Shown here piece after piece: positions 8,852 to 17,835 of a stretch of DNA of 64,000 bases. Every line of letters begins with the position of its first letter. Positions within the stretch are counted from its first letter, which is position 1. The stretch covers positions 78,066 to 142,065 of the forward strand of contig DBTT01000038.1 of NCBI GenBank assembly GCA_002307185.1, in the 5' to 3' direction. Both the position numbers and the translations under genes were made by a program. The notes under the pieces are model-generated. The model searched no databases, had not been told where the DNA came from, and was given only the letters and a program-made list of their open reading frames with translations. Origin of the DNA: Bacteroidales bacterium UBA1309. Its GTDB lineage: Bacteria > Bacteroidota > Bacteroidia > Bacteroidales > Dysgonomonadaceae.

Positions 8852-9108
8852 TAATTGTGATTATTTAACTATTTAGGTCTCTTGCCTACTATAGGTAAGA
8901 TAGATTTGAGCAGATTTAAGTGCTACTTTTATTAGTTTAAAGTGTTGATATCTAGTCTTTTTTTGACTGCGGAATAGACATTTGTTGAAATGCAAAGTAT
9001 TTTTTATTTTATCATTTACCAAAAATTTAGAGTATCGATATGGAAAGGAGTTGTTTCGATAAAAGAAAAATAAGGAAAGTCAGGGAGTTTCTTAGGTGTA
9101 GAAGCTAC
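8852..9108. other. Intergenic region without recognised genes
   Basis: About 260 AT-rich bases between the PspC operon promoter region and the gcvP terminator. No protein-like frame, RNA gene or convincing hairpin is seen. Confidence 0.5.
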
Positions 9109-9141
9109 AAAAAAAGTTGCAACCAGAATGGTTGCAACTTT
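9109..9141 (-). terminator. Rho-independent terminator of gcvP
   Basis: A 13-bp perfect stem, AAAGTTGCAACCA, with a GAA loop. On the minus strand it is followed by seven U residues. Confidence 0.88.
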
Positions 9142-9165
9142 CGCCTATGATATTTTTTTATAATG

Positions 9166-12021
9166 CTACGAACAACAATTTCCGAGGCTTGCCACCAAAT
9201 TGCGATCGCCAAAGGCATTGTCAACGCGTGCCACATTCACCCAGAATTTGTTTTCGGCCACAAAATCCAATGGGTAAACGGCCTTGGTTCTCGAATAGGC
9301 ATGCTTCCATTCATCGGCCACAACTTCATATTCAGGATGCGGCGCATTCACCAAGACATTGTCCTGAAGGGTGTATTCGCCATTCTGCACTTCTTCCGTT
9401 TCCTTTCGGATTTGTTTCATGGCTGCCACAAAACGGTCTAATTCTGCAAGGCTTTCGCTTTCTGTGGGCTCAATCATCAATGTGCCGTGAATAGGAAACG
9501 ACAAAGTGGGCGCATGGTAGCCATAGTCGATCAAGCGCTTGGCAATATCGGTTTCGCTGATTCCGGATTCGTCTTTGATATCGCGGCAATCGATAATTAA
9601 TTCGTGAGCAACGCGGCCTTTTTCTCCACGGAACAGCACCTCGTAAGAGCCTTGAAGGCAATCAGCTAGATAATTGGCGTTGAGAATTGCAGTTTGCGTA
9701 GCCAAAGTAAGACCCGAGGTTCCCATCATGCGGATGTATCCGTAAGTAATGGTGAGAATACCTGCGCTTCCATAAGGCGCGGATGCAACGGCATTCAAAT
9801 CGCTATCGTTCAGGAAATCATGGTGTGGCATAAATGGGACCAAATGTTCGGCCATGCAGATTGGGCCTTCTCCCGGGCCGCCGCCGCCATGGGGAATGGA
9901 AAAAGTTTTGTGCAAATTCAAATGGCAAACATCCGCCCCGATTGTCCCCGGATTGGTAAGCCCGACTTGCGCGTTCATATTGGCACCATCCATGTACACT
10001 TGCCCACCGTTTTCGTGTACGATCTGAATCATGCCGCGGATTCCGGTTTCGAATATTCCATTGGTGGAAGGATAGGTGATCATAAATGCGGCCAGATTTT
10101 CTTTGTTCTCTTCCGCTTTTTTACGAAGATCCTCCAATTTGACGTTTCCAAACTCATCGCACTCCACCACTACCACATCAAAACCAGCCTGGGCTGCAGA
10201 CGCAGGGTTGGTGCCGTGGGCAGAGGCTGGGATCAGAACGATGTTCCGGTGTCCTTCTCCTTTATCCTGCTGATAGGCACGGATGGTCATCAGTCCGGCA
10301 AATTCTCCGGCGGCTCCTGAGTTAGGCTGAAAGCTAACACCTGGCAAGCCGGTAATTTCAGCCAAGTAAGTAGCCAACTCGGAAATTATTTCGGAGTATC
10401 CTGAAACTTGATCCAGTGGAGAAAATGGATGTATATTCTGCAAACCACTCAGTCCCAAAGGCAGAAGCTCCGATGCTGCATTCAACTTCATGGTGCATGA
10501 ACCGAGAGGGATCATAGAATGAGCCAAAGAAATGTCGCGACGCTCTAACTTTTTGATGTAACGCATCAATTCTGTTTCAGTGTGGTAAGAATTGAACACA
10601 TCGTGTTGCAAATAATGGCTTGTGCGAAGAAACGAACTCTTGATTGTCAGTTTTTCGTCCAAATCGTCCACCATCAGTATATTATTTACTTTTGCAGCTA
10701 GGGCAAAGACAGCTAAAATCTCATGGATCCGGTAGTCGGTGATGGTTTCACCCACGCTGATTCCGATTTCTCCGGATGCAAAATAACGGAAATTTATTTC
10801 CCGCATTTCAGCTAATTCTTTAATTGTTTGTTGTGAAACGGCTTCCGGAAGAGCTATTTTCAAGGTGTCGAAATACTGTTCGTTCAATTGCTTGTATCCC
10901 CAACCTGAAACTTCTTCAGCGATGATGCTTGCTGCCGAATGGATGCGGTAGGCAATGTCCTTCAACCCGCTTTCACCGTGGTAAACGGCGTAAAACGATG
11001 CCATTGTGGCCAACAAGGCTTGTGCTGTACAAATATTCGAGGTTGCTTTTTCTCGTTTGATATGCTGTTCGCGCATTTGTAAAGCCATCCGCAGGGCGGG
11101 TTTGCCATACACATCTTTCGACATGCCGATAATTCGCCCCGGAATAAAACGTTTGAAATCATCTTTTGTGGCAAAAAACGCAGCTGAAGGACCTCCGTAA
11201 AACATCGGCACCCCAAAACGCTGGCTGCTTCCAAATGCAATATCCGCTCCCCATTCTCCTGGAGGGGTGAGCAATAGCAACGCCATCAGGTCTGTCGCCA
11301 CAGCCACCTTGCAATCAAGAAGATGAGCCTTTTGGGTGAAACCGGTATAATCCTCGATGCCACCATTGGAGTTCGGATATTGGACGATGGCGCCGAAATA
11401 GCTTGCATCCAGTTCCGCAGTCTTGTAATCGCCGACAACTACTTCGATTTTTTGCACATTCGAGCGGGTATGAATCACGGCTAAAGTTTGCGGGAAAACA
11501 TGCTGGTCAATAAAAACTTTATTCACACCCTCTTTCACCTGATTACGTGTGCGAAGATTGAACATCATCGTTACGGCCTCTGCGGCAGCCGTAGCTTCAT
11601 CCAAAAGGGAGCAGTTGGACAAAGGCAAAGCTGTGAGTTCGCTCACCGCTGTTTGAAAATTGTAAAGGGCCTCCAAGCGACCTTGGGAAATTTCTGCCTG
11701 ATAAGGTGTGTAGGAAGTGTACCAGCAAGGATTTTCGAATACATTGCGGTAGATGGCCGCAGGTGTTATGGTTTCGTACCAGCCCATGCCGATGCAAGAA
11801 GCAAAGGTGCGGTTTTGGGATGCCAAAAACTCGATATGCTCTGCATATTCGTGTTCGCTAAGTCCTTCGGGGAGATTCAAGCCGTCCTTAAGTCTGATAT
11901 TGGAAGGAATTGTTTGCTCGATCAACTCCTCCAAAGAAGCCACGCCAATCTTAGACAGCATCACCTTCTGTTCCGAAGGATTGACACCTACATGGCGGTG
12001 GCTGAATTGTTCTGTCTTCAT
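9166..12021 (-). CDS. gcvP: Glycine dehydrogenase (decarboxylating), P-protein
   Basis: A 951-residue single-chain P-protein of the glycine cleavage system (E. coli: 957). It decarboxylates glycine with PLP and passes the aminomethyl group to the H-protein lipoate. The PLP lysine is Lys705 in NLHKTFSIPHGGGGPGEG, at the glycine-rich loop expected for the family, and both homologous halves are present. The frame runs 24 codons upstream, but MKTEQFSHRHVG is the normal family N-terminus, so I start at 12021. It follows the MBL-fold gene after 91 bp and may be co-transcribed. The other gcv genes are not in the window. I saw no glycine riboswitch upstream. Confidence 0.95.
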   Translation of the reverse strand: MKTEQFSHRHVGVNPSEQKVMLSKIGVASLEELIEQTIPSNIRLKDGLNLPEGLSEHEYAEHIEFLASQNRTFASCIGMGWYETITPAAIYRNVFENPCWYTSYTPYQAEISQGRLEALYNFQTAVSELTALPLSNCSLLDEATAAAEAVTMMFNLRTRNQVKEGVNKVFIDQHVFPQTLAVIHTRSNVQKIEVVVGDYKTAELDASYFGAIVQYPNSNGGIEDYTGFTQKAHLLDCKVAVATDLMALLLLTPPGEWGADIAFGSSQRFGVPMFYGGPSAAFFATKDDFKRFIPGRIIGMSKDVYGKPALRMALQMREQHIKREKATSNICTAQALLATMASFYAVYHGESGLKDIAYRIHSAASIIAEEVSGWGYKQLNEQYFDTLKIALPEAVSQQTIKELAEMREINFRYFASGEIGISVGETITDYRIHEILAVFALAAKVNNILMVDDLDEKLTIKSSFLRTSHYLQHDVFNSYHTETELMRYIKKLERRDISLAHSMIPLGSCTMKLNAASELLPLGLSGLQNIHPFSPLDQVSGYSEIISELATYLAEITGLPGVSFQPNSGAAGEFAGLMTIRAYQQDKGEGHRNIVLIPASAHGTNPASAAQAGFDVVVVECDEFGNVKLEDLRKKAEENKENLAAFMITYPSTNGIFETGIRGMIQIVHENGGQVYMDGANMNAQVGLTNPGTIGADVCHLNLHKTFSIPHGGGGPGEGPICMAEHLVPFMPHHDFLNDSDLNAVASAPYGSAGILTITYGYIRMMGTSGLTLATQTAILNANYLADCLQGSYEVLFRGEKGRVAHELIIDCRDIKDESGISETDIAKRLIDYGYHAPTLSFPIHGTLMIEPTESESLAELDRFVAAMKQIRKETEEVQNGEYTLQDNVLVNAPHPEYEVVADEWKHAYSRTKAVYPLDFVAENKFWVNVARVDNAFGDRNLVASLGNCCS

Positions 12022-12112
12022 AAAAATAAAAGTAGTTATAATCTGTTGGTTAGTCGGAAACCGAAATTCCCCACAATCTATGTTATGTGCCAATATCTAA
12101 AAGAAATCCTAT

Positions 12113-12751
12113 TTATCGCAGATATGGATTGTTTCTTTGCTCATAGCCAATGGTTGTGGAAGGACCGTGTCCCGAATAGACGATGGTATCGGATGGTAGA
12201 GGTAGAAGCTTTTTCTGAATTCCATCAATCAACTGTTCAAAATTGCCGCCTTCAAGGTCGGTGCGTCCAATGCTACCTCTGAAAAGAACATCTCCAACAA
12301 ATGCACATTGGCCCTGGCTACTGTAGAATACCACGCTACCCGGTGAATGACCCGGAACTTCAAGGACTACAAATTCTTGATTTCCAAATGTAATTATATC
12401 GTTTTCATTTAGATATTTTCCTATTTTAGGCTTTGCCGTTTCGTGGGGGAAGCCAAACATTTTCATTTGTTCAGACATTTTATCAAGCAAAAACAGGTCT
12501 TTGGTATTGGCCTCTGCCAACATTCCCAGTCTTTCCTCAATAAAAACGTTCCCAAACACGTGGTCAAAATGAAGATGGGTGTTCAATAAATGTTTTACAA
12601 CCAAGTCATTGTCCAAAATAAATTCGAGCAACTCCATTTTTTCATCCGGATAAAAACATCCGGCATCAATAATCACACATTCATTCGTCTCGTCATACAC
12701 CACGTAGGTGTTTTCGCGAACCGGATTGAATTCAAATTGCTTTATTTTCAT
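12113..12751 (-). CDS. Metallo-beta-lactamase-fold hydrolase (glyoxalase II-like)
   Basis: A 212-residue soluble enzyme with the metal-binding motif THLHFDH (His59, His61, Asp63, His64), a later PGHSPGSVVF histidine, GDVLFRGSIGRTD and the terminal SGHGPSTTIGYEQRNNP. This pattern is typical of the YcbL-type hydroxyacylglutathione-hydrolase-like family, which hydrolyses thioesters. The true substrate in Bacteroidota is not established, as glutathione is usually absent. Its promoter is well formed and it precedes gcvP. Confidence 0.85.
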   Translation of the reverse strand: MKIKQFEFNPVRENTYVVYDETNECVIIDAGCFYPDEKMELLEFILDNDLVVKHLLNTHLHFDHVFGNVFIEERLGMLAEANTKDLFLLDKMSEQMKMFGFPHETAKPKIGKYLNENDIITFGNQEFVVLEVPGHSPGSVVFYSSQGQCAFVGDVLFRGSIGRTDLEGGNFEQLIDGIQKKLLPLPSDTIVYSGHGPSTTIGYEQRNNPYLR

Positions 12752-12768
12752 TTAAAAAGAATTTTGCA

Positions 12769-12798
12769 CAAAATTATCATTATTCTACAACATACAAA
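12769..12798 (-). promoter_or_regulatory. Promoter of the MBL-fold hydrolase (and possibly gcvP)
   Basis: Minus strand TTTG (12798-12795), 18-bp spacer, TAATTTTG (12776-12769). The leader to ATG 12751 would be about a dozen nucleotides. Confidence 0.75.
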
Positions 12799-12889
12799 CG
12801 AATAAAAAGTTAAAGCTCAATCAATAAAAATGATTTGGGTTTTAAGCATTCCGAGAGATGGAAGTGTTTTAAGTTTAGGATATTATTCC

Positions 12890-12897
12890 TATTTTTG
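12890..12897 (+). promoter_or_regulatory. -7 box upstream of the radical SAM gene
   Basis: TATTTTTG, an exact TAnnTTTG match 25 bp before ATG 12922. No good -33 TTG at the usual distance. The location rules out the longer in-frame start at 12835. Confidence 0.5.
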
Positions 12898-12921
12898 CGT
12901 GCAATACCACAATTTTTCAAA

Positions 12922-13929
12922 ATGAACATTTATAAAATTTTAAAATTATCTAAACGAATCCATAACCCATACATTAATTTGGCAGGCATTTTTGCTTTTC
13001 ATGTTCTCCGCCGAAGGTATCTTGGAGTGTTTCTGGATCCGGCCCTGGCGTGCAATCTGCGTTGCCAAATGTGCCATTTCAGTGATGATGGTTACAGGAA
13101 AGCCTTAACGAGGAAAATCTTGAACATGGAACAAATTGAAAAGATTTCAAATGGGTTTTTCCACAGAGCGCTTAAACTTCAAATAGGGTGCGCAGCAGAA
13201 CCTACTGTTTATAAAGATTTGGCTTCTATCATAAAATTAGGAAAACAAAAGCAAATTCCATACATATCCCTCACCACGAATGCCAATTTATTAAATCCAG
13301 AACTCCTTGAGGATTACCTGCACGCAGGGCTGGATGAAATAACTATTTCATTGCACGGCGTTTATAAACAAACCTATGAGAAATTAATGGCCAATGCCAA
13401 TTATGAAAAGTTTCATTCTGCACTGAAAATAATATCGGAAGCAAAGAAAACGCATAATTTAAAATTGAGAATCAATTACACGATGAACGCCGATAACATT
13501 GACGAGCTAAAAGATTTCTTTCAAGTTTTTGGCCACATAGATATTGATTCGCTCCAGATGAGGCCAATTGTAAAGCAAGGAAACACGGCATATGCCAATT
13601 TCGACCACACCGAAATCATCAATAAATACGATGTTATCTTAGCAAAAATAAGGGAAGAGGCTCTTAAAAGAAATATAACATGCATTGCTCCACTTAAAAA
13701 CCAACTGATTGAGCAAGAAAACAGTAGCCTCAATGAAAATATCACGCAATCAACTTATTGCTACATATCGCCTGATTATGCTTGGAGGAAGGATTATGAT
13801 CTGGAAAACGACACGTTTGAAAGTTATAGCAAACGGACACGTGCCGCCTTTCTGCTGTTTAAGAATATATTCAAAAGGAACAGGGTGCATAGCAAGAATA
13901 AGAGGCATTTTAAGTACGACATCAATTAA
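12922..13929 (+). CDS. Radical SAM protein (SPASM-less, unknown substrate)
   Basis: A 335-residue radical SAM enzyme with CNLRCQMC: Cys44, Cys48 and Cys51 ligate the 4Fe-4S cluster that cleaves S-adenosylmethionine. The barrel continues through TNANLLNPELL and ITISLHGVYKQTYEKLM, as in MoaA/SPASM-type members, but the C-terminal Cys-rich SPASM motif is not obvious. Only isolated Cys residues (TCIAP and TYCYISPDY) are there. The start at 12922 follows a -7 box. Convergent with rsmG, only 6 bp apart. I do not recognise its substrate; peptide modification or a tRNA/cofactor step are both possible. Confidence 0.78.
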   Translation: MNIYKILKLSKRIHNPYINLAGIFAFHVLRRRYLGVFLDPALACNLRCQMCHFSDDGYRKALTRKILNMEQIEKISNGFFHRALKLQIGCAAEPTVYKDLASIIKLGKQKQIPYISLTTNANLLNPELLEDYLHAGLDEITISLHGVYKQTYEKLMANANYEKFHSALKIISEAKKTHNLKLRINYTMNADNIDELKDFFQVFGHIDIDSLQMRPIVKQGNTAYANFDHTEIINKYDVILAKIREEALKRNITCIAPLKNQLIEQENSSLNENITQSTYCYISPDYAWRKDYDLENDTFESYSKRTRAAFLLFKNIFKRNRVHSKNKRHFKYDIN

Positions 13930-13935
13930 AATATA

Positions 13936-14556
13936 CTACAAAGCCACATAAACCACCTTTTTTGTTTCGAAAAACTCTTCTTCAAAAAAATCGCTGAGGT
14001 CTGTTACCTCGGCAACTTGTTTGAATGGCAACACTTCGTGAGCCAATTCTCCTCCTTTGAGGCAAATCAATCCGTTGGGCGTCGCGTTTTTATGATCCGA
14101 AGAGATATTTTTTCGAACCAGCTTCACCAAATCAGCAAGCGGCATCACTGCCCGGCTGACGACAAAATTAAATTTCCCTTTTTCTTCTTCCACACGAGCA
14201 TGGCGAAACCTCACGTTGCTAAGCCCAAGTGCCGAAGCAACTTCTGCGGCGACTTTAATTTTTTTACCTATGCTATCCAAGAGAAGAAACTCGCATTCGG
14301 GGAAGAAAATGGCTAGCGGAATTCCAGGGAAACCCCCGCCTGTGCCGACATCCAGAAAGCTTGTGCCAGACCTAAAGTTATGCGCTTTTGCAATTCCAAG
14401 AGAATGAAGCACATGCCTCTCGTATAAGTTCTCAATGTCTTTGCGGGAAATAACGTTTATCTTCGAATTCCAATCGGCATACAAATCATAAAGTGCAGCA
14501 AACTGCTCCTTTTGTTTGTCCGTCAAACCGGAAAAATATTTAAGAATAATGTCCAT
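13936..14556 (-). CDS. rsmG: 16S rRNA (guanine527-N7)-methyltransferase G
   Basis: A 206-residue SAM-dependent methyltransferase that modifies G527 in the 530 loop of 16S rRNA. Motifs: NVISRKDIENLYERHVLHSL before the SAM-binding DVGTGGGFPGIPLAIFFP (motif I), then LLDSIGKKIKVA and VVSRAVMPLADL. Length is normal. It follows the DUF3298-like lipoprotein gene after 10 bp, so the two are probably one transcript. Confidence 0.93.
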   Translation of the reverse strand: MDIILKYFSGLTDKQKEQFAALYDLYADWNSKINVISRKDIENLYERHVLHSLGIAKAHNFRSGTSFLDVGTGGGFPGIPLAIFFPECEFLLLDSIGKKIKVAAEVASALGLSNVRFRHARVEEEKGKFNFVVSRAVMPLADLVKLVRKNISSDHKNATPNGLICLKGGELAHEVLPFKQVAEVTDLSDFFEEEFFETKKVVYVAL

Positions 14557-14566
14557 ACCAAAATGA

Positions 14567-15415
14567 TTATTCCTTTAGCAAGGGCTGAATGGGTGAGTTT
14601 GGCTTCAAGATTGATTCAATTTCATTGAATGAAAAATGAATCCGGATTTCATTGAGCGACAAGGCCGAAGACTCTCCTCTATTAAATATGTAAGTTATGC
14701 CATCTTCGTCGATCAGGAAATTGTGGTTGGATGCGATTTCATCGATCCCGAAATATCCCAATTCTTCAAGCTCGGAAATGTTTTTTGCATTGTTTTGTTG
14801 AAGTAATTTGTTGATTAATAGAGTATGTATCATTTTTTCATAACCAGCATTATAAATGGATTCTTCAGTCAAAAACTCTCCCGTTTTCAAATTTATCACA
14901 TAGTTGCGGAACGATGTGAAAGAATTGGCTCCTCCTTTGTAATTCTTTTGCTCCACCTGAAACGACAGCAAATTGTACTTGTTGAAAATTATCCTGTTGA
15001 TAAGTGTTTCGAAATAAGAATAATAATCCTTCTGGTTGTCCTCTGAATCGTCTGTGTCATCGTTGTAGAACGACTTGGCATCTTCTTTGTACAAACTTAC
15101 ATAGTCATTTGCATAGCACTTGGCTGCTATGTTTGGCAATGAGTCGGCGTAGGCCTGGTCGAACATTGTAGAAATGAAATTTGAACAAAGAATTTTTAAG
15201 TCTTTCTCTGCCAAACCCTTTGCAGGATAGATAAATGCGATACTCAAGTGGCAAGAGGGTTTTGTGGAATCATTATCAAGATAATAGACCTTTGTTAACT
15301 TAAGGGAATCAAAAGTCAAAGCATTGGTTTCGAGTTTTTTATCGTTTGTGTGGCATGAAGTCATGATGGTCGAAAATAAAACTCCAATACTTATTATATA
15401 GCCAATTTTCTTCAT
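14567..15415 (-). CDS. DUF3298/RsiV-like lipoprotein
   Basis: A 282-residue secreted lipoprotein. MKKIGYIISIGVLFSTIMTSC is a lipoprotein signal with Cys21 as the acylation site. The body contains YKGGANSFTSFRNYVINLKTG and LTEESIYNAG, followed by a C-terminal part with FLIDEDGITYIFN. This is the pattern of DUF4163/DUF3298 proteins, the fold of the RsiV anti-sigma lysozyme-sensing domain. There is no transmembrane or anti-sigma segment here, so it is a stand-alone envelope protein of unknown role. Located ahead of rsmG in the same transcript. Confidence 0.72.
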   Translation of the reverse strand: MKKIGYIISIGVLFSTIMTSCHTNDKKLETNALTFDSLKLTKVYYLDNDSTKPSCHLSIAFIYPAKGLAEKDLKILCSNFISTMFDQAYADSLPNIAAKCYANDYVSLYKEDAKSFYNDDTDDSEDNQKDYYSYFETLINRIIFNKYNLLSFQVEQKNYKGGANSFTSFRNYVINLKTGEFLTEESIYNAGYEKMIHTLLINKLLQQNNAKNISELEELGYFGIDEIASNHNFLIDEDGITYIFNRGESSALSLNEIRIHFSFNEIESILKPNSPIQPLLKE

Positions 15416-15438
15416 TACATTATTTTCAGAAGTTGATA

Positions 15439-15446
15439 CAAAGATA
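15439..15446 (-). promoter_or_regulatory. -7 box upstream of the DUF3298-rsmG pair
   Basis: TATCTTTG on the minus strand, 24 bp before the start codon. A -33 TTG at normal spacing is not visible. Confidence 0.45.
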
Positions 15447-15729
15447 AGATTATTCCCAATAATGTGTTGCGATTTGAGGAATCAATTTCACTACTTCGTA
15501 ATTGAAACTAGAGATTTCAATTCTGTTTTTTTGCTTCTGCAAGGTGTGGAATATTAGAAAAATTAACTCCATAGCCAGCGAAAGTCGGTATTGGTAGCGG
15601 ATTTTTGGAGCAAATTGGCGGAAATTGGGCAAAGCCGATATGGTCGAGCGCGAGATTTTCATTTTATTCCTCCCCTACTAAATTTCATGCTGAAAATAAG
15701 AAAATTACAAACAATTTCATGCAGGAAAA

Positions 15730-15760
15730 TTTGTGGAGTAAAAAATAATGATTAATTTTG
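15730..15760 (+). promoter_or_regulatory. Promoter of rplU-rpmA
   Basis: TTTG (15730-15733), exactly 19 bp, then TAATTTTG (15753-15760). An almost ideal Bacteroidota promoter. The transcript would begin near 15766 with a leader of about 77 nt. Confidence 0.8.
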
Positions 15761-15786
15761 CGCCTCGATTGCTAATAGGCTAACAA

Positions 15787-15817
15787 GAAATCGTCCGAAA
15801 ACGATTCGCCTCAGGCG
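15787..15817 (+). promoter_or_regulatory. Candidate structured 5' leader of rplU
   Basis: Two adjacent small hairpins in the untranslated leader: AATCGT-ccgaaa-ACGATT (15789-15806) followed at once by CGCC-tca-GGCG (15807-15817). Ribosomal protein leaders often bind their own product. I do not recognise a described L21 leader here, so this is only a candidate. Confidence 0.35.
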
Positions 15818-15842
15818 CATAACCTGTAATTTTTAATCACAG

Positions 15843-16154
15843 ATGTACGTAATTGTAAATATTCAAGGGCAACAATTCAAAGTAGAAAAAGGTCAAAGGT
15901 TGTTTGTCCACAAAATTCAAGCAGAACATGGTGCTACAATTGAATTCGAGCAAGTATTGCTTGTTGACAACGAAGGAGCTGTAACGGTAGGTTCACCGTT
16001 TGTTGACGGCGCCAAGGTGGTGGCAGAAGTTGGTTCTTTCGTCAAAGGAGATAAAGTTCTCGTTTTTCATAAAAAACGCAGAAAAGGATATCGCAAGTTG
16101 AACGGTCACCGCCAACAATTTACAGAAGTGACAGTAAAAGATATTATTGCTTAA
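15843..16154 (+). CDS. rplU: 50S ribosomal protein L21
   Basis: A 103-residue protein matching L21 along its length: MYVIVNIQGQQFKVEKGQRL at the start, DNEGAVTVGSPFVDGAKVVA in the middle, and the C-terminal signature FHKKRRKGYRKLNGHRQQF that contacts 23S rRNA. It is followed 20 bp later by rpmA, the classic pair. Confidence 0.97.
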   Translation: MYVIVNIQGQQFKVEKGQRLFVHKIQAEHGATIEFEQVLLVDNEGAVTVGSPFVDGAKVVAEVGSFVKGDKVLVFHKKRRKGYRKLNGHRQQFTEVTVKDIIA

Positions 16155-16174
16155 TCAGTTAAATTTTAAGAGAA

Positions 16175-16438
16175 ATGGCACATAAGAAAGGTGTAGGTAG
16201 TTCGAAAAACGGCCGTGAATCGGAAAGTAAACGATTGGGCGTTAAAATATTTGGAGGTGAAGCCGCAAAAGCAGGTAACATCCTTGTTCGTCAAAGAGGA
16301 ACAACTCATCATCCAGGTGAGAATGTCGGAATTGGAAAAGACCACACATTGTATGCTTTGGCAGACGGTGTTGTGACTTTCATCAAAAAGAGAAATGACA
16401 GGTCTTATGTTTCTGTTCTTCCTAAGGCAGAAGCGTAA
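16175..16438 (+). CDS. rpmA: 50S ribosomal protein L27
   Basis: An 87-residue protein beginning MAHKKGVGSSKNGRESESKR with the L27 signature GNILVRQRGTTHHPGENVG. The N-terminus reaches the peptidyl transferase centre. It lacks the N-terminal cleavage extension found in Firmicutes L27. Second gene of the rplU operon, ended by a terminator 20 bp downstream. Confidence 0.97.
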   Translation: MAHKKGVGSSKNGRESESKRLGVKIFGGEAAKAGNILVRQRGTTHHPGENVGIGKDHTLYALADGVVTFIKKRNDRSYVSVLPKAEA

Positions 16439-16458
16439 ATTTAATAAAGATATTTTTA

Positions 16459-16498
16459 CAAAAGCGGATTCTCGAATGGGAATCCGCTTTTGTTCTTT
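16459..16498 (+). terminator. Terminator of rplU-rpmA
   Basis: CAAAAGCGGATTC (16459-16471) and its perfect complement (16480-16492) around an 8-nt loop, followed by a T-rich stretch. Confidence 0.88.
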
Positions 16499-16714
16499 CT
16501 AAATCTAAAACCACCAAAGATTTACTCGGAAAAAGGCTGCAAAAACGACTGCCCATGATTTACAAGCTAGTTGTTTGATGCATTTTGTGCAGGTTTAATA
16601 TCTCATTCCCCATAAATAATTAAAACGCACCCTAAAAACCCCCATTTTGCGGTATTGCGGATTCTTTAAATATACGCTTTCTTTGTATTGTTAAATAACA
16701 TAATTCAAAACGGA

Positions 16715-17215
16715 ATGGCACAGATAGGTATATTTTACGGTTCGAGTACCGGCAACACAAAAGTTGTAGCAAAAAAAATCGCCAAAGCTTTAAGCGACCA
16801 CACAGTCGCATTGTTCGATGTCGCATCGGGGAGCGCTGATTTTTCGGCATACGACTTGGTGCTTTTTGGAAGTTCAACTTGGGGATTAGGCGATCTGCAA
16901 GATGATTGGGATTCGTTTATTCGTGAAGTAGGAGGTGCAGATCTGCAAGGAAAGAAAGTTGCTCTATTTGGCACAGGAGATTCTTCTTCCTACTCTGATA
17001 CGTTTGGAGATGCTTTGGGCAAAATCTATGATGTGGTCAAGGAAAAGGATGCCAAATTAATTGGTCAGGTTTCGACTGATGGCTATTCCTTCGACAGCTC
17101 CGAGTCGGTAATTGACGGACAGTTTGTGGGGTTACTACTGGATGAGGACAACGAATCCGGCAAAACAGACCAACGTATTTCTCTCTGGATAGATCAAATC
17201 AAAAAAGATCTATAA
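16715..17215 (+). CDS. fldA: Flavodoxin
   Basis: A 166-residue FMN protein that carries low-potential electrons. The FMN phosphate loop is GSSTGNT at residues 9-15. The isoalloxazine loops are visible as SSTWGLGDLQDDW and GTGDSSSYSDTFGDALG, giving the long-chain form. The in-frame Met nine codons earlier lacks family support; 16715 gives the standard MAQIGIFYGSSTGN start. It precedes a DUF2023 gene by 40 bp, a pairing I know from Bacteroidota, which suggests a shared role. Confidence 0.94.
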   Translation: MAQIGIFYGSSTGNTKVVAKKIAKALSDHTVALFDVASGSADFSAYDLVLFGSSTWGLGDLQDDWDSFIREVGGADLQGKKVALFGTGDSSSYSDTFGDALGKIYDVVKEKDAKLIGQVSTDGYSFDSSESVIDGQFVGLLLDEDNESGKTDQRISLWIDQIKKDL

Positions 17216-17255
17216 AAATCCGTTTTCCTCCAATCACTTTAAAAATTGAAGCGTT

Positions 17256-17606
17256 ATGCAAATATTTCAGCATCACATCTATGAATTTAAAAAAGGGGTT
17301 CGTGATATGATTCTCTGCACCCTCCCTAGTGGCAAAGAAGATTTTGTGAAACAAAAGTTGGAGAAGAACAACATTTGCTATATGATCCAAAAGCTGAAAA
17401 ATGGGAATATCAATGTGTTTTTTGGTAAAGAAGAATGCCTTGTCGTTGCCAAGCATTTGTGTCTCAATAAGCCGCTGAACGAGCTCACTCCAGAGGAAGA
17501 CTTTATGCTCGGGGTTCTTTTGGGATATAGTGTAAGCGAACAGTGCCACCGCTATTGCAAAACCTGCTCAAAACGAAAAAAATCAAACGCTATACTCAGT
17601 TTTTAA
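17256..17606 (+). CDS. DUF2023 family protein
   Basis: A 116-residue protein fitting DUF2023: MQIFQHHIYEFKKGVRDMIL at the start, KNGNINVFFGKEEC in the middle, and a Cys-rich end CHRYCKTCSKRK. The C-x3-C-x2-C pattern plus one more Cys upstream could bind a metal, but no function is established. It occurs directly after flavodoxin, as in other Bacteroidota, so a role in flavodoxin use or maturation is a fair guess. Confidence 0.85.
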   Translation: MQIFQHHIYEFKKGVRDMILCTLPSGKEDFVKQKLEKNNICYMIQKLKNGNINVFFGKEECLVVAKHLCLNKPLNELTPEEDFMLGVLLGYSVSEQCHRYCKTCSKRKKSNAILSF

Positions 17607-17792
17607 TAATCATTTCTATTGATAGTTTTTTTTAGTTGATCATTAAACCCTTCACGACGAGAGGTCGAGGAGGGTTTTGTTTGTAGATTTGTATCAAACA
17701 ACAGAAGAAATCAAATCGAATAAATTGAGCTGTCAGCTGCCATTTTGTTTCAAAAAACCCTTTCCATCCTCTCTAGATTCAAAAAAAACTTT

Positions 17793-17825
17793 TAACTTTG
17801 CACATATAACTACAATATGTGCAAA
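17793..17825 (+). promoter_or_regulatory. Promoter with 29-bp palindromic operator of the TetR gene
   Basis: TAACTTTG (17793-17800) is an exact -7 match. A perfect inverted repeat, TTTGCACATAT (17797-17807) and ATATGTGCAAA (17815-17825) with a 7-bp centre, overlaps the -7 box and the transcription start and ends 10 bp before the ATG. It is well placed for TetR autorepression. Confidence 0.75.
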
Positions 17826-17835
17826 AAAAGCAGCT

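Noticed and set aside
9142..12112. Glycine riboswitch controlling gcvP
   Set aside because: The 91-bp gap upstream of gcvP is too short and lacks the tandem aptamer structure.
15450..15662. 70-codon minus-strand frame upstream of the DUF3298 gene
   Set aside because: No family, no start signal, and it would place a gene over the likely promoter region; composition is not convincing.
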